A stretch of DNA of 10,088 bases from Candidatus Delongbacteria bacterium. GTDB taxonomy: Bacteria; UBA4055. The notes beneath the pieces are model-generated. The model worked only from the letters and a program-made list of their open reading frames with translations, had not been told where the DNA came from and made no database searches. The DNA lies in assembly GCA_013139625.1 (NCBI GenBank), contig WTAK01000387.1, forward strand, positions 1-10,088. Reading direction: 5' to 3'. The translations under genes were made by a program, and so were the position numbers. Shown here one piece after another: positions 1 to 7,065 of the stretch (its first letter is position 1; the number at the start of each line of letters is the position of its first letter).

Positions 1-695
1 GGATGGTCAACTGGGTTCATTGCTGCACCCCTTACTGTAGGTCTTACACCTTTCCATCTAGTTCTTCCGGCCTTACCACTAACTTCCTTAAAATGGTCGA
101 TGTTTCCTACTTGTCCCAACGTTGCATAACAGTTCTGGTGGATCAATCTTACTTCACCTGATGGCATTTTTACATGACAATAATTACCATCTTTCGCCAT
201 TAATACAGCATAGGTTCCTGCTGATCTTATTATCTGAGCTCCTTTTCCGATCTTAAGCTCAAGATTGTGTATCATTTGACCAACTGGTATTGATTTTAAA
301 GGCAAGGCGTTTCCAGTTTTAATTTCAACTTTCTCACCTGTTTCAATTCTATCTCCAACCTGTAAACCTGCAGGTGCAAGAATATACCTTTTTTCACCGT
401 CAACATAGTTTAGCAATGCAATTCTAGCTGATCTGTTTGGATCGTACTCAATTGCTGCAACTCTTGCCACGATATTAAGCTTATTATTTCTTTTGAAATC
501 AATAATTCTATAAGCTTGCTTGTGTCCACCACCAATATGTCTTGTGGTGATCCTTCCCAAGTTATTACGACCGCCGGTCTTGGTCTTCTTCTGGATCAAT
601 GATCTTTCGGGTTTTTTCTTAGTGATTTCACTAAAATCCGATATAACCATGTATCTTCTACTCGGGGTATATGGTTTGAATTTTTTTACTGGCAT
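1..695 (-). CDS. rplB: Large-subunit ribosomal protein L2 (uL2), C-terminus cut by window edge
   Basis: Primary 23S rRNA-binding protein of the 50S subunit, needed for subunit association and for the peptidyl-transferase centre. The frame starts [16 protein letters not shown] and stays open to the left edge, giving 231 residues of a family that is usually about 275. Visible hallmarks are the basic N-terminus with [12 protein letters not shown] (about 39-50) and [10 protein letters not shown] (about 54-63), the middle beta domain with [13 protein letters not shown] (about 83-95), and the C-terminal [11 protein letters not shown] (221-231). The last complete residue is the His that matches E. 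coli His229, reported as important for peptidyl transfer. A GGAG ribosome site lies 7 bases before the ATG, in a 37-base gap after rplW. The start is typical for the family. About 43 residues lie outside the window. The identification is secure. Confidence 0.97.
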   Translation of the reverse strand, partial: MPVKKFKPYTPSRRYMVISDFSEITKKKPERSLIQKKTKTGGRNNLGRITTRHIGGGHKQAYRIIDFKRNNKLNIVARVAAIEYDPNRSARIALLNYVDGEKRYILAPAGLQVGDRIETGEKVEIKTGNALPLKSIPVGQMIHNLELKIGKGAQIIRSAGTYAVLMAKDGNYCHVKMPSGEVRLIHQNCYATLGQVGNIDHFKEVSGKAGRTRWKGVRPTVRGAAMNPVDH

Positions 696-732
696 CTTAA
701 CTCCAAATTCTACTACTTTTCAACTAACAATT

Positions 733-1014
733 TTACGCTTGTCCGTATACGTCCAGCGTTTCACCCTTATTCAATGTAACAACAGCTTTCTTAAAATCAC
801 TTTTCTTGCCGAAAAACTTACCAACTCTTGCAGCTTTTCCAATGTAATTCACAGTGTTAACTCTTTTAACACTAACACCGAATTTCACTTCAACAGCCTT
901 TTTAATTTCAATCTTGTTAGAATTTTTTTCAACTAAAAAAGTATATTGATTGTTAGCTTCTTGCAACATACTACTTTTTTCAGTAACTACCGGCTTTTTT
1001 AATATCAGCTTCAT
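733..1014 (-). CDS. rplW: Large-subunit ribosomal protein L23 (uL23)
   Basis: Binds domain III of 23S rRNA at the polypeptide exit tunnel, where in bacteria it docks trigger factor and SRP. The product has 93 residues, normal for the family. It opens with LKKPVVTEKSSMLQ, the usual 'P.vTEKs' signature, followed by YTFLVEKNSNKIEIKKAVE and FGVSVKRVNT, the classic 'a.K.eIk.AVE..F.V.V..Vnt' pattern. The C-terminus has the basic GKAARVGKFFGKKSDFKKA segment. The start codon follows the rplD stop with no intervening base (TAAATG). Its best ribosome-binding sequence (AGGGTGA) therefore lies inside the end of rplD, which suggests coupled translation of L4 and L23. Nothing is unusual in the protein. Confidence 0.96.
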   Translation of the reverse strand: MKLILKKPVVTEKSSMLQEANNQYTFLVEKNSNKIEIKKAVEVKFGVSVKRVNTVNYIGKAARVGKFFGKKSDFKKAVVTLNKGETLDVYGQA

Positions 1015-1677
1015 TTACGCGTTCACCCTATCGATTGTTATTAAAGCGTCCTTCTGAATTGCTATGTAATCGGCATTAACTATCTCATAAGTTGTAACCG
1101 TATCAGCAACTTGACATCGAATATTCTTGATATTACGAGCTGATTTTAAGATATTAACCGTATTATCATACTTAGAATCGTCGTCAATATAACTGTAAGA
1201 ATCAACTAATACTAATACTTTTTTACCTAGCACTTCCATGCCCTTTAAGACATTAAGGAATTTTGTTGTTTTTGGTACATCGAACTTAAAATTATCAAAA
1301 ACGAGAACACCATCACTAATTGCTTGATCAGAAAATGCTGATCTTTTCGCTAATAATTTTTGCTTCTTGTTCATTTTTAAAGTGTAATCTCTTGGTGAAG
1401 GACCAAAAGTTTTTCCACCACCAACTAAAAGAGGCGATCTCTTACTTCCACGTCTTGCTCCACCACTACCTTTCTGATTGATAGCCTTTGCCTGACTTCC
1501 CGAAACTTCAGATCTGCCTTTCGCTTTAGCAGTTCCTTGTCTTTGGTTTGCCAAATACACTTTTACAGCTTGATGAAGTATACTTTTGTTTGGTTCAATT
1601 CCGAAAACCACATCATTCAGTTCTACTTCTTCGGAGGTCTTTTTTCCCTCAATATCATACACAGCAACTTTCTTCAT
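1015..1677 (-). CDS. rplD: Large-subunit ribosomal protein L4 (uL4)
   Basis: Early 50S assembly protein whose extended loop reaches the narrow part of the exit tunnel. In E. coli it also represses the S10 operon. The product has 220 residues, slightly longer than the usual 200-210. The tunnel loop is clear at about 50-110: KAKGRSEVSG, then QKGSGGARRGS and FGPSPRDYTLKMNKKQ, followed by ALRSALS-like AKRSAFSDQ. The usual family form is QKGTGRARQGS, so this loop has modest Thr-to-Ser and Arg-to-Gly changes. The ATG overlaps the rplC stop by one base (TAATG). A strong AGGAGG at 1682-1687 sits inside the last codons of rplC, which fixes this start and implies coupling. I cannot judge from the sequence whether L4 autoregulation operates here, since the known site is in the S10 leader, which is absent in this fused layout. 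Confidence 0.96.
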   Translation of the reverse strand: MKKVAVYDIEGKKTSEEVELNDVVFGIEPNKSILHQAVKVYLANQRQGTAKAKGRSEVSGSQAKAINQKGSGGARRGSKRSPLLVGGGKTFGPSPRDYTLKMNKKQKLLAKRSAFSDQAISDGVLVFDNFKFDVPKTTKFLNVLKGMEVLGKKVLVLVDSYSYIDDDSKYDNTVNILKSARNIKNIRCQVADTVTTYEIVNADYIAIQKDALITIDRVNA

Positions 1678-2303
1678 TATACCTCCTGCTTTCTGATTTT
1701 AAGTAATCCATTCTTACCACCAGGTACAGAACCTTTTACGAAAATAATATTCTTCTCTGGAATAATCTTCAATACTTCTAAATTACTTATGGTAACAGTA
1801 TCATTACCCATTCTTCCAGCCATATGCTTTCCCTTCCATACTCTTGAAGGCCAAGCACATTGACCAATTGACCCTGTACCTCTTTTCGACTCGTGAGTAC
1901 CATGTGATCTACCCTGTCTTTTCATGCCCCATCTTTTTATAACTCCCTGAAATCCTTTACCCTTAGAGGTTCCGGTTACTGCAAGTGAGTCTCCTTCATT
2001 AAAAATGGAAACATTTACTTCAGATCCTACTTCAAGTTCACCGGCACCTTCGAACCTAAATTCTTTCAAGAATCTTTTTGGAGTTACTCCAGCCTTTTGA
2101 AAATGTCCTTTCAACGGCTTGTTTACTCCTTTTTCTTTCTTTTCTACAAATCCAAGTTGAACAGCTTCATACTTATCCTTTTCAAGTGTTTTAACTTGAA
2201 CAACAACACAAGGACCTGTTTCAACTATTGTTACAGGAAATTCTCTGCCGGTAGGACCGAAGAAACTGGCCATTCCTAGTTTTTTACCCATTATCACGTT
2301 CAT
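1677..2303 (-). CDS. rplC: Large-subunit ribosomal protein L3 (uL3)
   Basis: Assembly-initiating 50S protein with an internal extension that approaches the peptidyl-transferase centre. The product has 208 residues, normal for the family. The start MNVIMGKKLGMASFF matches the usual 'GliGkKlGMtq.F' opening, which supports the ATG at 2303 over the internal ATG at codon 5. The central signature follows: TSKGKGFQGVIKRWGMKRQG, SHGTHESKRGTGSIG (about 133-147), then WPSRVWKGKHMAGRMG (151-166). Gln148 sits where E. coli L3 carries the glutamine methylated by PrmB. The start is preceded by a modest AGGG ribosome site that overlaps the rpsJ TAG stop, 11 bases upstream. The flanking 'CAW' and the Trp in RVWKG differ from the proteobacterial form and may be lineage markers. 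The identification is secure. Confidence 0.96.
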   Translation of the reverse strand: MNVIMGKKLGMASFFGPTGREFPVTIVETGPCVVVQVKTLEKDKYEAVQLGFVEKKEKGVNKPLKGHFQKAGVTPKRFLKEFRFEGAGELEVGSEVNVSIFNEGDSLAVTGTSKGKGFQGVIKRWGMKRQGRSHGTHESKRGTGSIGQCAWPSRVWKGKHMAGRMGNDTVTISNLEVLKIIPEKNIIFVKGSVPGGKNGLLKIRKQEV

Positions 2304-2314
2304 ACAATTCTACC

Positions 2315-2623
2315 CTACACTTTTACTTCAATGTTTACACCAGCGGGAAGCTCGAGCTTTGTCAACGCTTCCATGGTTTCCTGTGATGAGTTAAGAATTT
2401 CAACCAATCTTCTATATATTCTTTTCTCGAACTGCTCTCTCGACTTCTTATTCACGTGAGGAGAGCGAAGAACTGTATATATAGTCTTCTTAGTAGGCAG
2501 AGGAATAGGCCCGGATATTATCGCGCCTGTTTCTTTAGCCTTCTTAATGATCTTTTCGGTTGAAATATCAATCAAATGATAATCGTACGATTTCAATTTG
2601 ATTTTTATTTTCTGTGCAGCCAT
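2315..2623 (-). CDS. rpsJ: Small-subunit ribosomal protein S10 (uS10, NusE)
   Basis: Head protein of the 30S subunit and, as NusE, partner of NusB in rRNA antitermination and of NusG in transcription-translation coupling. The product has 102 residues, the usual length. Visible signatures are [14 protein letters not shown] at the N-terminus, [30 protein letters not shown] in the middle (the 'GP.PLPT......v..SPHv.k.sreqFe' motif) and a C-terminus of [11 protein letters not shown]. An AGAGG ribosome site lies about 6 bases before the ATG. The gene starts 31 bases after tuf, with no terminator-like stem between them. That is why the str and S10 groups look like one transcription unit. It is the only complete gene of the ribosomal cluster here that ends in TAG. 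The others end in TAA. Confidence 0.97.
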   Translation of the reverse strand: MAAQKIKIKLKSYDYHLIDISTEKIIKKAKETGAIISGPIPLPTKKTIYTVLRSPHVNKKSREQFEKRIYRRLVEILNSSQETMEALTKLELPAGVNIEVKV

Positions 2624-2654
2624 TTTTACCTCTTAACTTTTACGCCTTTCGCAA

Positions 2655-3848
2655 TTACTCTACTATCTCAGAAACTGCACCAGCTCCGATTGTTCTTCCA
2701 CCTTCTCTAATAGCAAATCTTAGTCCGTGCTCTATAGCAACAGGGTAAATAAGCTCTACATTGATCTCTGTATTATCACCAGGCATGATCATCTCAGTAC
2801 CTTCATTAAGAGTGATAGATCCAGTAACATCTGTTGTTCTGATAAAGAACTGTGGTCTATAGTTATTAAAGAATGGCTTATGTCTTCCACCTTCTTTTTC
2901 AGTAAGCACATAAACCTCTGCTTTGAACTTGATATGTGGAGTTACACTACCAGGCTTAACAATTACCATACCTCTTTCAATCTCTTCTTTTTTAGTACCA
3001 CGTAAAAGAAGACCTACATTATCACCCGCTTGACCTTCATCAAGAAGCTTTCTAAACATCTCAACACCAGTACAAACTGAAGTACCTTTTTCAGCTGCCA
3101 AACCAACGATCTCAACAGGATCACCAATATGAACACTACCTCTTTCAATTCTACCAGTTGCAACAGTTCCTCTACCAGTGATAGAGAAAACATCTTCTAC
3201 AGGTAACAAGAAAGGCTTGTCAGTCTCTCTCTTAGGAGTTGGGATATAAGTATCCACAGCTTCCATAAGATCAAGAATACACTTAGTCATTTCAGGATCT
3301 TCAGGATGTTCTAGAGCGTTTAGTGCAGAACCCCTGATAATAGGAATTTCATCTGCAGGGAATTCATACTGCTCAAGAATTTCTTGAACTTCCATTTCTA
3401 CTAACTCTAACAATTCTTCGTCATCAACTTGATCAACTTTATTCAAGAAGATTACCAAGTAAGGCACGTTTACCTGTCTTGCAAGTAGAATGTGCTCTTT
3501 TGTTTGAGGCATAGGACCATCCGCAGCTGAAACAACTACAATTGCACCGTCCATTTGAGCAGCACCGGTAACCATGTTCTTTACATAGTCAGCGTGTCCC
3601 GGACAATCAACGTGTGCATAGTGTCTGTTCATTGTTTCATACTCAACGTGAGCAGTTGCGATTGTAATACCTCTTTCTTTTTCTTCTGGGGCCTTATCAA
3701 TTTCATCAAAAGCCATTACCTTAGCACCGGTAATCTTAGATAGGACCAAAGTGATCGCAGCAGTTAATGTCGTCTTACCATGGTCAACGTGACCGATAGT
3801 ACCGATATTAACGTGCGGTTTCGTCCTTTCAAATTTTTCCTTAGCCAT
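2655..3848 (-). CDS. tuf: Translation elongation factor Tu
   Basis: GTPase that delivers aminoacyl-tRNA to the ribosomal A site. The 397 residues match the family. Domain 1 shows G1 GHVDHGKT (19-26), switch [14 protein letters not shown] (59-71), G3 [11 protein letters not shown] (81-91) with catalytic His85, G4 NKVD (136-139; often NKCD elsewhere) and G5 SAL (174-176). Domain 2 carries [13 protein letters not shown] (225-237), where VVTGR is more common. Domain 3 carries [24 protein letters not shown] (320-343) and ends [10 protein letters not shown] strong GGAGG at 3856-3860 lies 7 bases before the ATG, in keeping with very high expression. The gene sits 48 bases after fusA. Only this copy is visible, and a second tuf elsewhere cannot be excluded. 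The changes noted look like lineage variation, not loss of function. Confidence 0.98.
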   Translation of the reverse strand: MAKEKFERTKPHVNIGTIGHVDHGKTTLTAAITLVLSKITGAKVMAFDEIDKAPEEKERGITIATAHVEYETMNRHYAHVDCPGHADYVKNMVTGAAQMDGAIVVVSAADGPMPQTKEHILLARQVNVPYLVIFLNKVDQVDDEELLELVEMEVQEILEQYEFPADEIPIIRGSALNALEHPEDPEMTKCILDLMEAVDTYIPTPKRETDKPFLLPVEDVFSITGRGTVATGRIERGSVHIGDPVEIVGLAAEKGTSVCTGVEMFRKLLDEGQAGDNVGLLLRGTKKEEIERGMVIVKPGSVTPHIKFKAEVYVLTEKEGGRHKPFFNNYRPQFFIRTTDVTGSITLNEGTEMIMPGDNTEINVELIYPVAIEHGLRFAIREGGRTIGAGAVSEIVE

Positions 3849-3896
3849 CGAAATACCTCCATCTTTAAAAACTTATACTTTATTATTCTTAGTTAT

Positions 3897-5966
3897 TTAG
3901 TAAGCGTAACCAAATTTCTTCATTATATTTTTCAACTCCGCCTCGGGAACAACAAGGAATTCTTTAAATTCCATCGAAGATGATGCTCTTCCTTGAGACA
4001 AATTTCTTAATCTACTTGTATATCCAAACATTTCTGACAATGGCACTATTGCCCTAATAATTTGAAAATCATTTTTTATCTCTAAACCTTCTACCTTGCC
4101 TCTTCTGGAAGACAAATTACCGGTTATCGCACCAACGTAGGCCAGAGGCGTATGTATTTCCACCTTCATTACCGGCTCCATCAAAACTGTTCCTGACTTT
4201 CGTGTAGCTTCCTTAAAAGCTAAACTACCACAAGTCTTGAAAGCCATTTCAGAAGAATCGACAGCATGATATGATCCATCGTAAAGCTCAACTTCACTAT
4301 CCAAAATAGGATATCCCGCTATAGGACCTGATACCATTGCTTCTTTAATTCCTTTCTCTATTGAAGAAATATATTCTTTTGGGATTTTCCCACCAACGAT
4401 CTTATTTATAAACACTAAGCCTTTATTTGATTCTCCGGAAGATACTCTGATCTTAACATGAGCATACTGACCCTTTCCGCCGGATTGCTTGGAGTGCTTA
4501 TAATCTACTTGAACATCTTTCTTCAATTTTTCTCTATATGCAACTTGAGGAGTACCGACATTTGCCTCGACCATAAATTCTCTTTTTAGCCTGTCAACAA
4601 TTATTTCTAAATGCAGTTCTCCCATTCCGGAAATAATAGTTTGTCCTGTCTCTTCATTATATGTAGTTATAAAAGTTGGATCTTCCTCAGCCAATTTTAT
4701 CATAGAATCAGTTAATTTATCTGAGTCTAGTTTTGTTTTTGGCTCTATTGCTATGTGAACTACCGGCTCAGGAAAGCTAACAACTTCAAATCTGATCCTA
4801 TTATTATTATCACATAATGTATCGCCGGTCCTAGTATTTTTAAGACCCACAACAGCTACAATATCACCAGCTTGACAAAATTGTTTTTCTTCTCTTTTAT
4901 TTGACATCATTTGCAATATTCTACCAAATCTTTCTTTTTTGTCAGAATTAGTATTATATACTGCATCACCCACTTTAGCTTTACCCGAATAAATTCTCAG
5001 GAATATCAATTTCCCAACGTATGGATCTGTCATAACTTTAAATGCGTAAGCCGAAAACGGTTCGGATGGTGAAGGTTTTCTATAAACAAAATCCTCGCCC
5101 TTATTATCTAAACCTTGGTATTGCTCTGTATCAATTGGAGAAGGTAGATAATCTAGAACTCCGTCTAATAAACCCTGAACACCTTTATTCTTAAAAGCAG
5201 ATCCGCAAAACACCGGAACTATTTTTATATCAAGAGCAGCTTTTCTTATCGCTGCTTTTATTTTTGCTTCAGAAATGTCTTCACCTTCCAAGAACATCTC
5301 CATAAGATCATCATCATAATCAGAAATAGCCTCAAGCATGATCTCTCTATACTCGTTAGCCGAATCTATCAAATCTTCAGGAATGTCAATTTCCTCAAAG
5401 ATCAAACCATCATCTTTCTTATACATTCTAGCTTTCATATTAATAAGATCAATAACACCGGAGAACATTTCGCCGGCACCAACCGGTATTTGAACCGCTA
5501 TTGGATTCGCACCTAATCTTTCTCTTATCATATCTAAAACATTGTAAAAGTCGGACCCTACTCTATCCATTTTATTAACGAAAGCAATTCTTGGGACTTT
5601 ATATTTATCCGCTTGCCTCCAAACAGTTTCTGACTGAGGCTCAACCCCGCCAACTGCACAGAATAAAGCAATTGCACCGTCTAAAACTCTTAACGATCTT
5701 TCAACTTCAACAGTAAAATCAACATGCCCGGGAGTATCGATAATGTTTATAGTATGGTCTTTCCAATCACATTTTGTTGCAGCTGAAGTTATAGTTATAC
5801 CTCTTTCCTGCTCCTGCGCCATCCAGTCCATAGTAGCAGTACCTTCATGCACTTCTCCAATCTTGTGCAATTTTCCAGTATAATACAATATCCTTTCGGT
5901 AGTTGTAGTCTTACCTGCATCAATGTGTGCCATAATACCAATATTTCTAAGCTTGCTTAATTCCAT
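3897..5966 (-). CDS. fusA: Translation elongation factor G
   Basis: GTPase that drives tRNA-mRNA translocation and, with RRF, ribosome recycling. The 689 residues are at the short end of normal. The G domain has [19 protein letters not shown] (13-31), RGITI (55-59), DTPGHVDF (77-84), NKMD (131-134) and GSAFKN (255-260). Domain II follows from about 295. Domain III has [20 protein letters not shown]. Domain IV has GGKGQYAHV and [11 protein letters not shown]. Domain V ends with RGKVEGLEI and [20 protein letters not shown]. Three spots differ from the commonest bacterial form: QYAHV for QYGHV, SYHA for SYHD at the decoding-site tip of domain IV, and GRASSSMEF for GRG.(Y/F)(S/T)MEF near the C-terminus. 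The gene lies 18 bases after rpsG. GAGG stands 11 bases before the ATG, and a closer ATG is followed at once by TAG, so the ATG at 5966 is the real start. Confidence 0.97.
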   Translation of the reverse strand: MELSKLRNIGIMAHIDAGKTTTTERILYYTGKLHKIGEVHEGTATMDWMAQEQERGITITSAATKCDWKDHTINIIDTPGHVDFTVEVERSLRVLDGAIALFCAVGGVEPQSETVWRQADKYKVPRIAFVNKMDRVGSDFYNVLDMIRERLGANPIAVQIPVGAGEMFSGVIDLINMKARMYKKDDGLIFEEIDIPEDLIDSANEYREIMLEAISDYDDDLMEMFLEGEDISEAKIKAAIRKAALDIKIVPVFCGSAFKNKGVQGLLDGVLDYLPSPIDTEQYQGLDNKGEDFVYRKPSPSEPFSAYAFKVMTDPYVGKLIFLRIYSGKAKVGDAVYNTNSDKKERFGRILQMMSNKREEKQFCQAGDIVAVVGLKNTRTGDTLCDNNNRIRFEVVSFPEPVVHIAIEPKTKLDSDKLTDSMIKLAEEDPTFITTYNEETGQTIISGMGELHLEIIVDRLKREFMVEANVGTPQVAYREKLKKDVQVDYKHSKQSGGKGQYAHVKIRVSSGESNKGLVFINKIVGGKIPKEYISSIEKGIKEAMVSGPIAGYPILDSEVELYDGSYHAVDSSEMAFKTCGSLAFKEATRKSGTVLMEPVMKVEIHTPLAYVGAITGNLSSRRGKVEGLEIKNDFQIIRAIVPLSEMFGYTSRLRNLSQGRASSSMEFKEFLVVPEAELKNIMKKFGYAY

Positions 5967-5984
5967 TTACTACATATCCTCATA

Positions 5985-6458
5985 TTACCATCTAAAATGA
6001 GCGAAAGCTTTGTTAGCTTCTGCCATTTTATGCATGTCTTCCTTTTTCTTTACTGAAGCACCTTCATTTTTGCTAGCTGCCATAAATTCATCTGCAAGCT
6101 TGATAGCCATAGATTTACCACCTCTTTTTCTTGAGTTAGTAATAATCCATCTGAGAGCTAAAGCTTCTTTTCTTTCGGATCTGATTTCGATAGGTACTTG
6201 AACATTTGAACCACCAATTCTTCTTGATTTAACTTCAAGAACCGGCTTCACATTTTCAACTGCCTGTCTAAATACTTCATTACCCTTCTTGCCTTTTTCC
6301 TTTTGCTCAATTATCTCCATTGCAGTGTAGAAATTATTTTCTGAAATAGATTTCTTTCCACATTTCATCATATTATTGATAAATTTTGCAATTACGAGAT
6401 CTTTATAAACTGGATCGGGTAAAATCGTTCTTTTAACTGCTTTGGATCTTCTTGACAT
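5985..6458 (-). CDS. rpsG: Small-subunit ribosomal protein S7 (uS7)
   Basis: Nucleates assembly of the 30S head by binding the 3' major domain of 16S rRNA and touches the E-site tRNA. In E. coli it also represses the str operon. The product has 157 residues, the usual length. Signatures are RRSKAVKRTILPDPVYKD at the start, VARFIN-like AKFINNMMKCGKKS, the central QAVENVKPVLEVKSRRIGGSNVQVPIEI, the helix ALRWIITNSRKRGGKSM and the C-terminal HKMAEANKAFAHFRW. A GAGG ribosome site lies 5 bases before the ATG. The gap to rpsL is only 21 bases. That is too short for the long S12-S7 intercistronic S7 site known from E. coli, so any S7 feedback would have to act elsewhere, for example in the rpsL leader. 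This last point is inference. Confidence 0.97.
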   Translation of the reverse strand: MSRRSKAVKRTILPDPVYKDLVIAKFINNMMKCGKKSISENNFYTAMEIIEQKEKGKKGNEVFRQAVENVKPVLEVKSRRIGGSNVQVPIEIRSERKEALALRWIITNSRKRGGKSMAIKLADEFMAASKNEGASVKKKEDMHKMAEANKAFAHFRW

Positions 6459-6479
6459 TATATCCTCTTACTACAAATT

Positions 6480-6854
6480 TTATTTTTTTGGTCTTTTCGC
6501 ACCATACTTTGAACGAGACTGCGTTCTTCCTTCAACACCTGCAGTATCTTGTGTACCTCTAATAATGTGATATCTCACACCAGGAAGGTCTTTCACTCTT
6601 CCACCTCTAATTAATACAACTGCGTGCTCTTGTAAGTTATGCCCTTCTCCGGGGATATAAGCCCAAACTTCTTGAGAATTCGACAATCTTACTCTGGCAA
6701 CTTTTCTTAGTGCAGAATTAGGTTTCTTTGGTGTTAAGGTTGTGATCTTAGTACAAACTCCACGCTTCTGCGGACATGCATCTAACGCTGGACATTTTGT
6801 CTTCTTTTTGATCGTTTTTCGGCCAAACCTTATTAGCTGATTGATTGTTGGCAT
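6480..6854 (-). CDS. rpsL: Small-subunit ribosomal protein S12 (uS12), first gene of the str-S10 cluster
   Basis: Decoding-centre protein that controls accuracy and is the classical target of streptomycin resistance mutations. The 124 residues align without gaps to E. coli S12. Signatures are [47 protein letters not shown] (41-59) and [28 protein letters not shown] (69-96). Lys43 and Lys88, whose changes give streptomycin resistance or dependence, are wild type here. Asp89 is present where RimO adds a methylthio group in E. coli. GGAG at 6862-6865 lies 7 bases before the ATG. About 110 nt of leader separate the ATG from a strong upstream promoter, so this is the head gene of the operon. The identification is secure. 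Confidence 0.98.
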   Translation of the reverse strand: MPTINQLIRFGRKTIKKKTKCPALDACPQKRGVCTKITTLTPKKPNSALRKVARVRLSNSQEVWAYIPGEGHNLQEHAVVLIRGGRVKDLPGVRYHIIRGTQDTAGVEGRTQSRSKYGAKRPKK

Positions 6855-6860
6855 TAAATT

Positions 6861-6865
6861 TCTCC
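6861..6865 (-). promoter_or_regulatory. Ribosome-binding site of rpsL
   Basis: The minus strand reads TTTGGAGAAATTTAATG. The GGAG core is 7 bases from the S12 start and lies outside the stem structure at 6903-6962, so any control by that structure would not simply bury this site. The roughly 40 bases between the stem and the start are A-rich and look unstructured by eye. Confidence 0.8.
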
Positions 6866-6902
6866 AAATAATCTATGTTATTTTTACTATTCTCTTTTCC
6901 CT

Positions 6903-6962
6903 TGCGTTTTCAGGCACGAATTCCCGCTGTTTTTTACAGCACAGAAAACCTGATTTTACGCA
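6903..6962 (-). promoter_or_regulatory. Structured 5' leader of the rpsL operon mRNA (candidate cis-regulatory RNA)
   Basis: Reading the minus strand, three nested pairings are visible. The outer helix is TGCGT (6962-6958) with ACGCA (6907-6903). The middle helix is TCAGG (6953-6949... paired arm CCTGA at 6914-6910). The inner hairpin is GCTGT (6940-6936), loop AAAAA, ACAGC (6930-6926). The outer and middle helices are separated by a small A-rich internal loop (4 and 2 bases). A competing pairing, GTTTTC with GAAAAC, could exchange with the middle helix, so a switch is conceivable. The outer helix would begin within a few bases of the predicted transcription start. No U-tract follows, so it is not an intrinsic terminator. 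Known biology makes a ribosomal-protein autoregulatory leader plausible, but I do not recognise a described motif. Confidence 0.45.
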
Positions 6963-6970
6963 GAGCAACG

Positions 6971-6999
6971 AATATACTAATATTAAATTTAAATGTCAA
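6971..6999 (-). promoter_or_regulatory. Strong sigma-70-type promoter for the str-S10 operon
   Basis: The minus strand has a perfect -35 hexamer TTGACA (6999-6994), a 17-base spacer and a -10 hexamer TATATT (6976-6971, five of six to consensus). The predicted transcription start is near 6964, about 110 nt before the rpsL ATG. An A8 tract directly upstream of the -35 (7009-7002) resembles a proximal UP-element half-site. Position, orientation and near-consensus quality all fit the main promoter of a highly expressed ribosomal operon. Upstream genes read in the same direction with no clear terminator between, so some read-through may add to this promoter. Confidence 0.85.
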
Positions 7000-7001
7000 T
7001 C

Positions 7002-7058
7002 TTTTTTTTCGTTAAAAAACAAATATTTGAAAACTTTTTTTGAAAAACGAAAAAAAAA
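7002..7058. repeat. A/T-tract-rich imperfect inverted repeat upstream of the str promoter
   Basis: On the plus strand the arm TTTTTTTTCGTT (7002-7013) is exactly complementary to AACGAAAAAAAA (7046-7057). Just inside, A6 (7014-7019) can pair with the T7 run (7035-7041), leaving a 4-base bulge. The centre holds the 10-base palindrome CAAATATTTG (7020-7029). The whole 57 bases are a ladder of A and T runs spaced roughly 7 to 11 bases apart, ending right at the -35 box. Likely roles are intrinsic DNA bending or an UP element for RNA polymerase alpha subunits. It lacks the GC-rich stem of an intrinsic terminator, although the run C5-T8 just after the upstream gene's stop could mark weak transcript ends. 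Confidence 0.6.
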
Positions 7059-7065
7059 GGGGGAT

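Noticed and set aside
520..936. Plus-strand open frame opposite rplB/rplW, and similar plus-strand frames elsewhere in the window
   Set aside because: They lie antisense to secure ribosomal or factor genes, have low-complexity Phe/Leu/Ser-rich translations and no recognisable family. They are shadow frames.
3849..3930. Separate tuf promoter at the end of fusA
   Set aside because: The 48-base gap and fusA end are A/T rich and contain TATAAT-like and TTGAAA-like words, but no pair with 16-18 base spacing was found.
6480..6854. Streptomycin-resistance allele of rpsL
   Set aside because: Lys43 and Lys88 are both the wild-type residues.
6959..6968. boxA-like TTGCTCTGCG near the str transcription start
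   Set aside because: Only TGCTCT matches the antitermination boxA. The following TTTA is missing, and the match overlaps the predicted start site, so much of it may not be transcribed.
7044..7063. Intrinsic terminator of the SpoIID gene at C5-T8
   Set aside because: The T-run is preceded by CCCCC, but I found no adjacent G-rich partner to form a stem. The nearest GGG is about 65 bases upstream.
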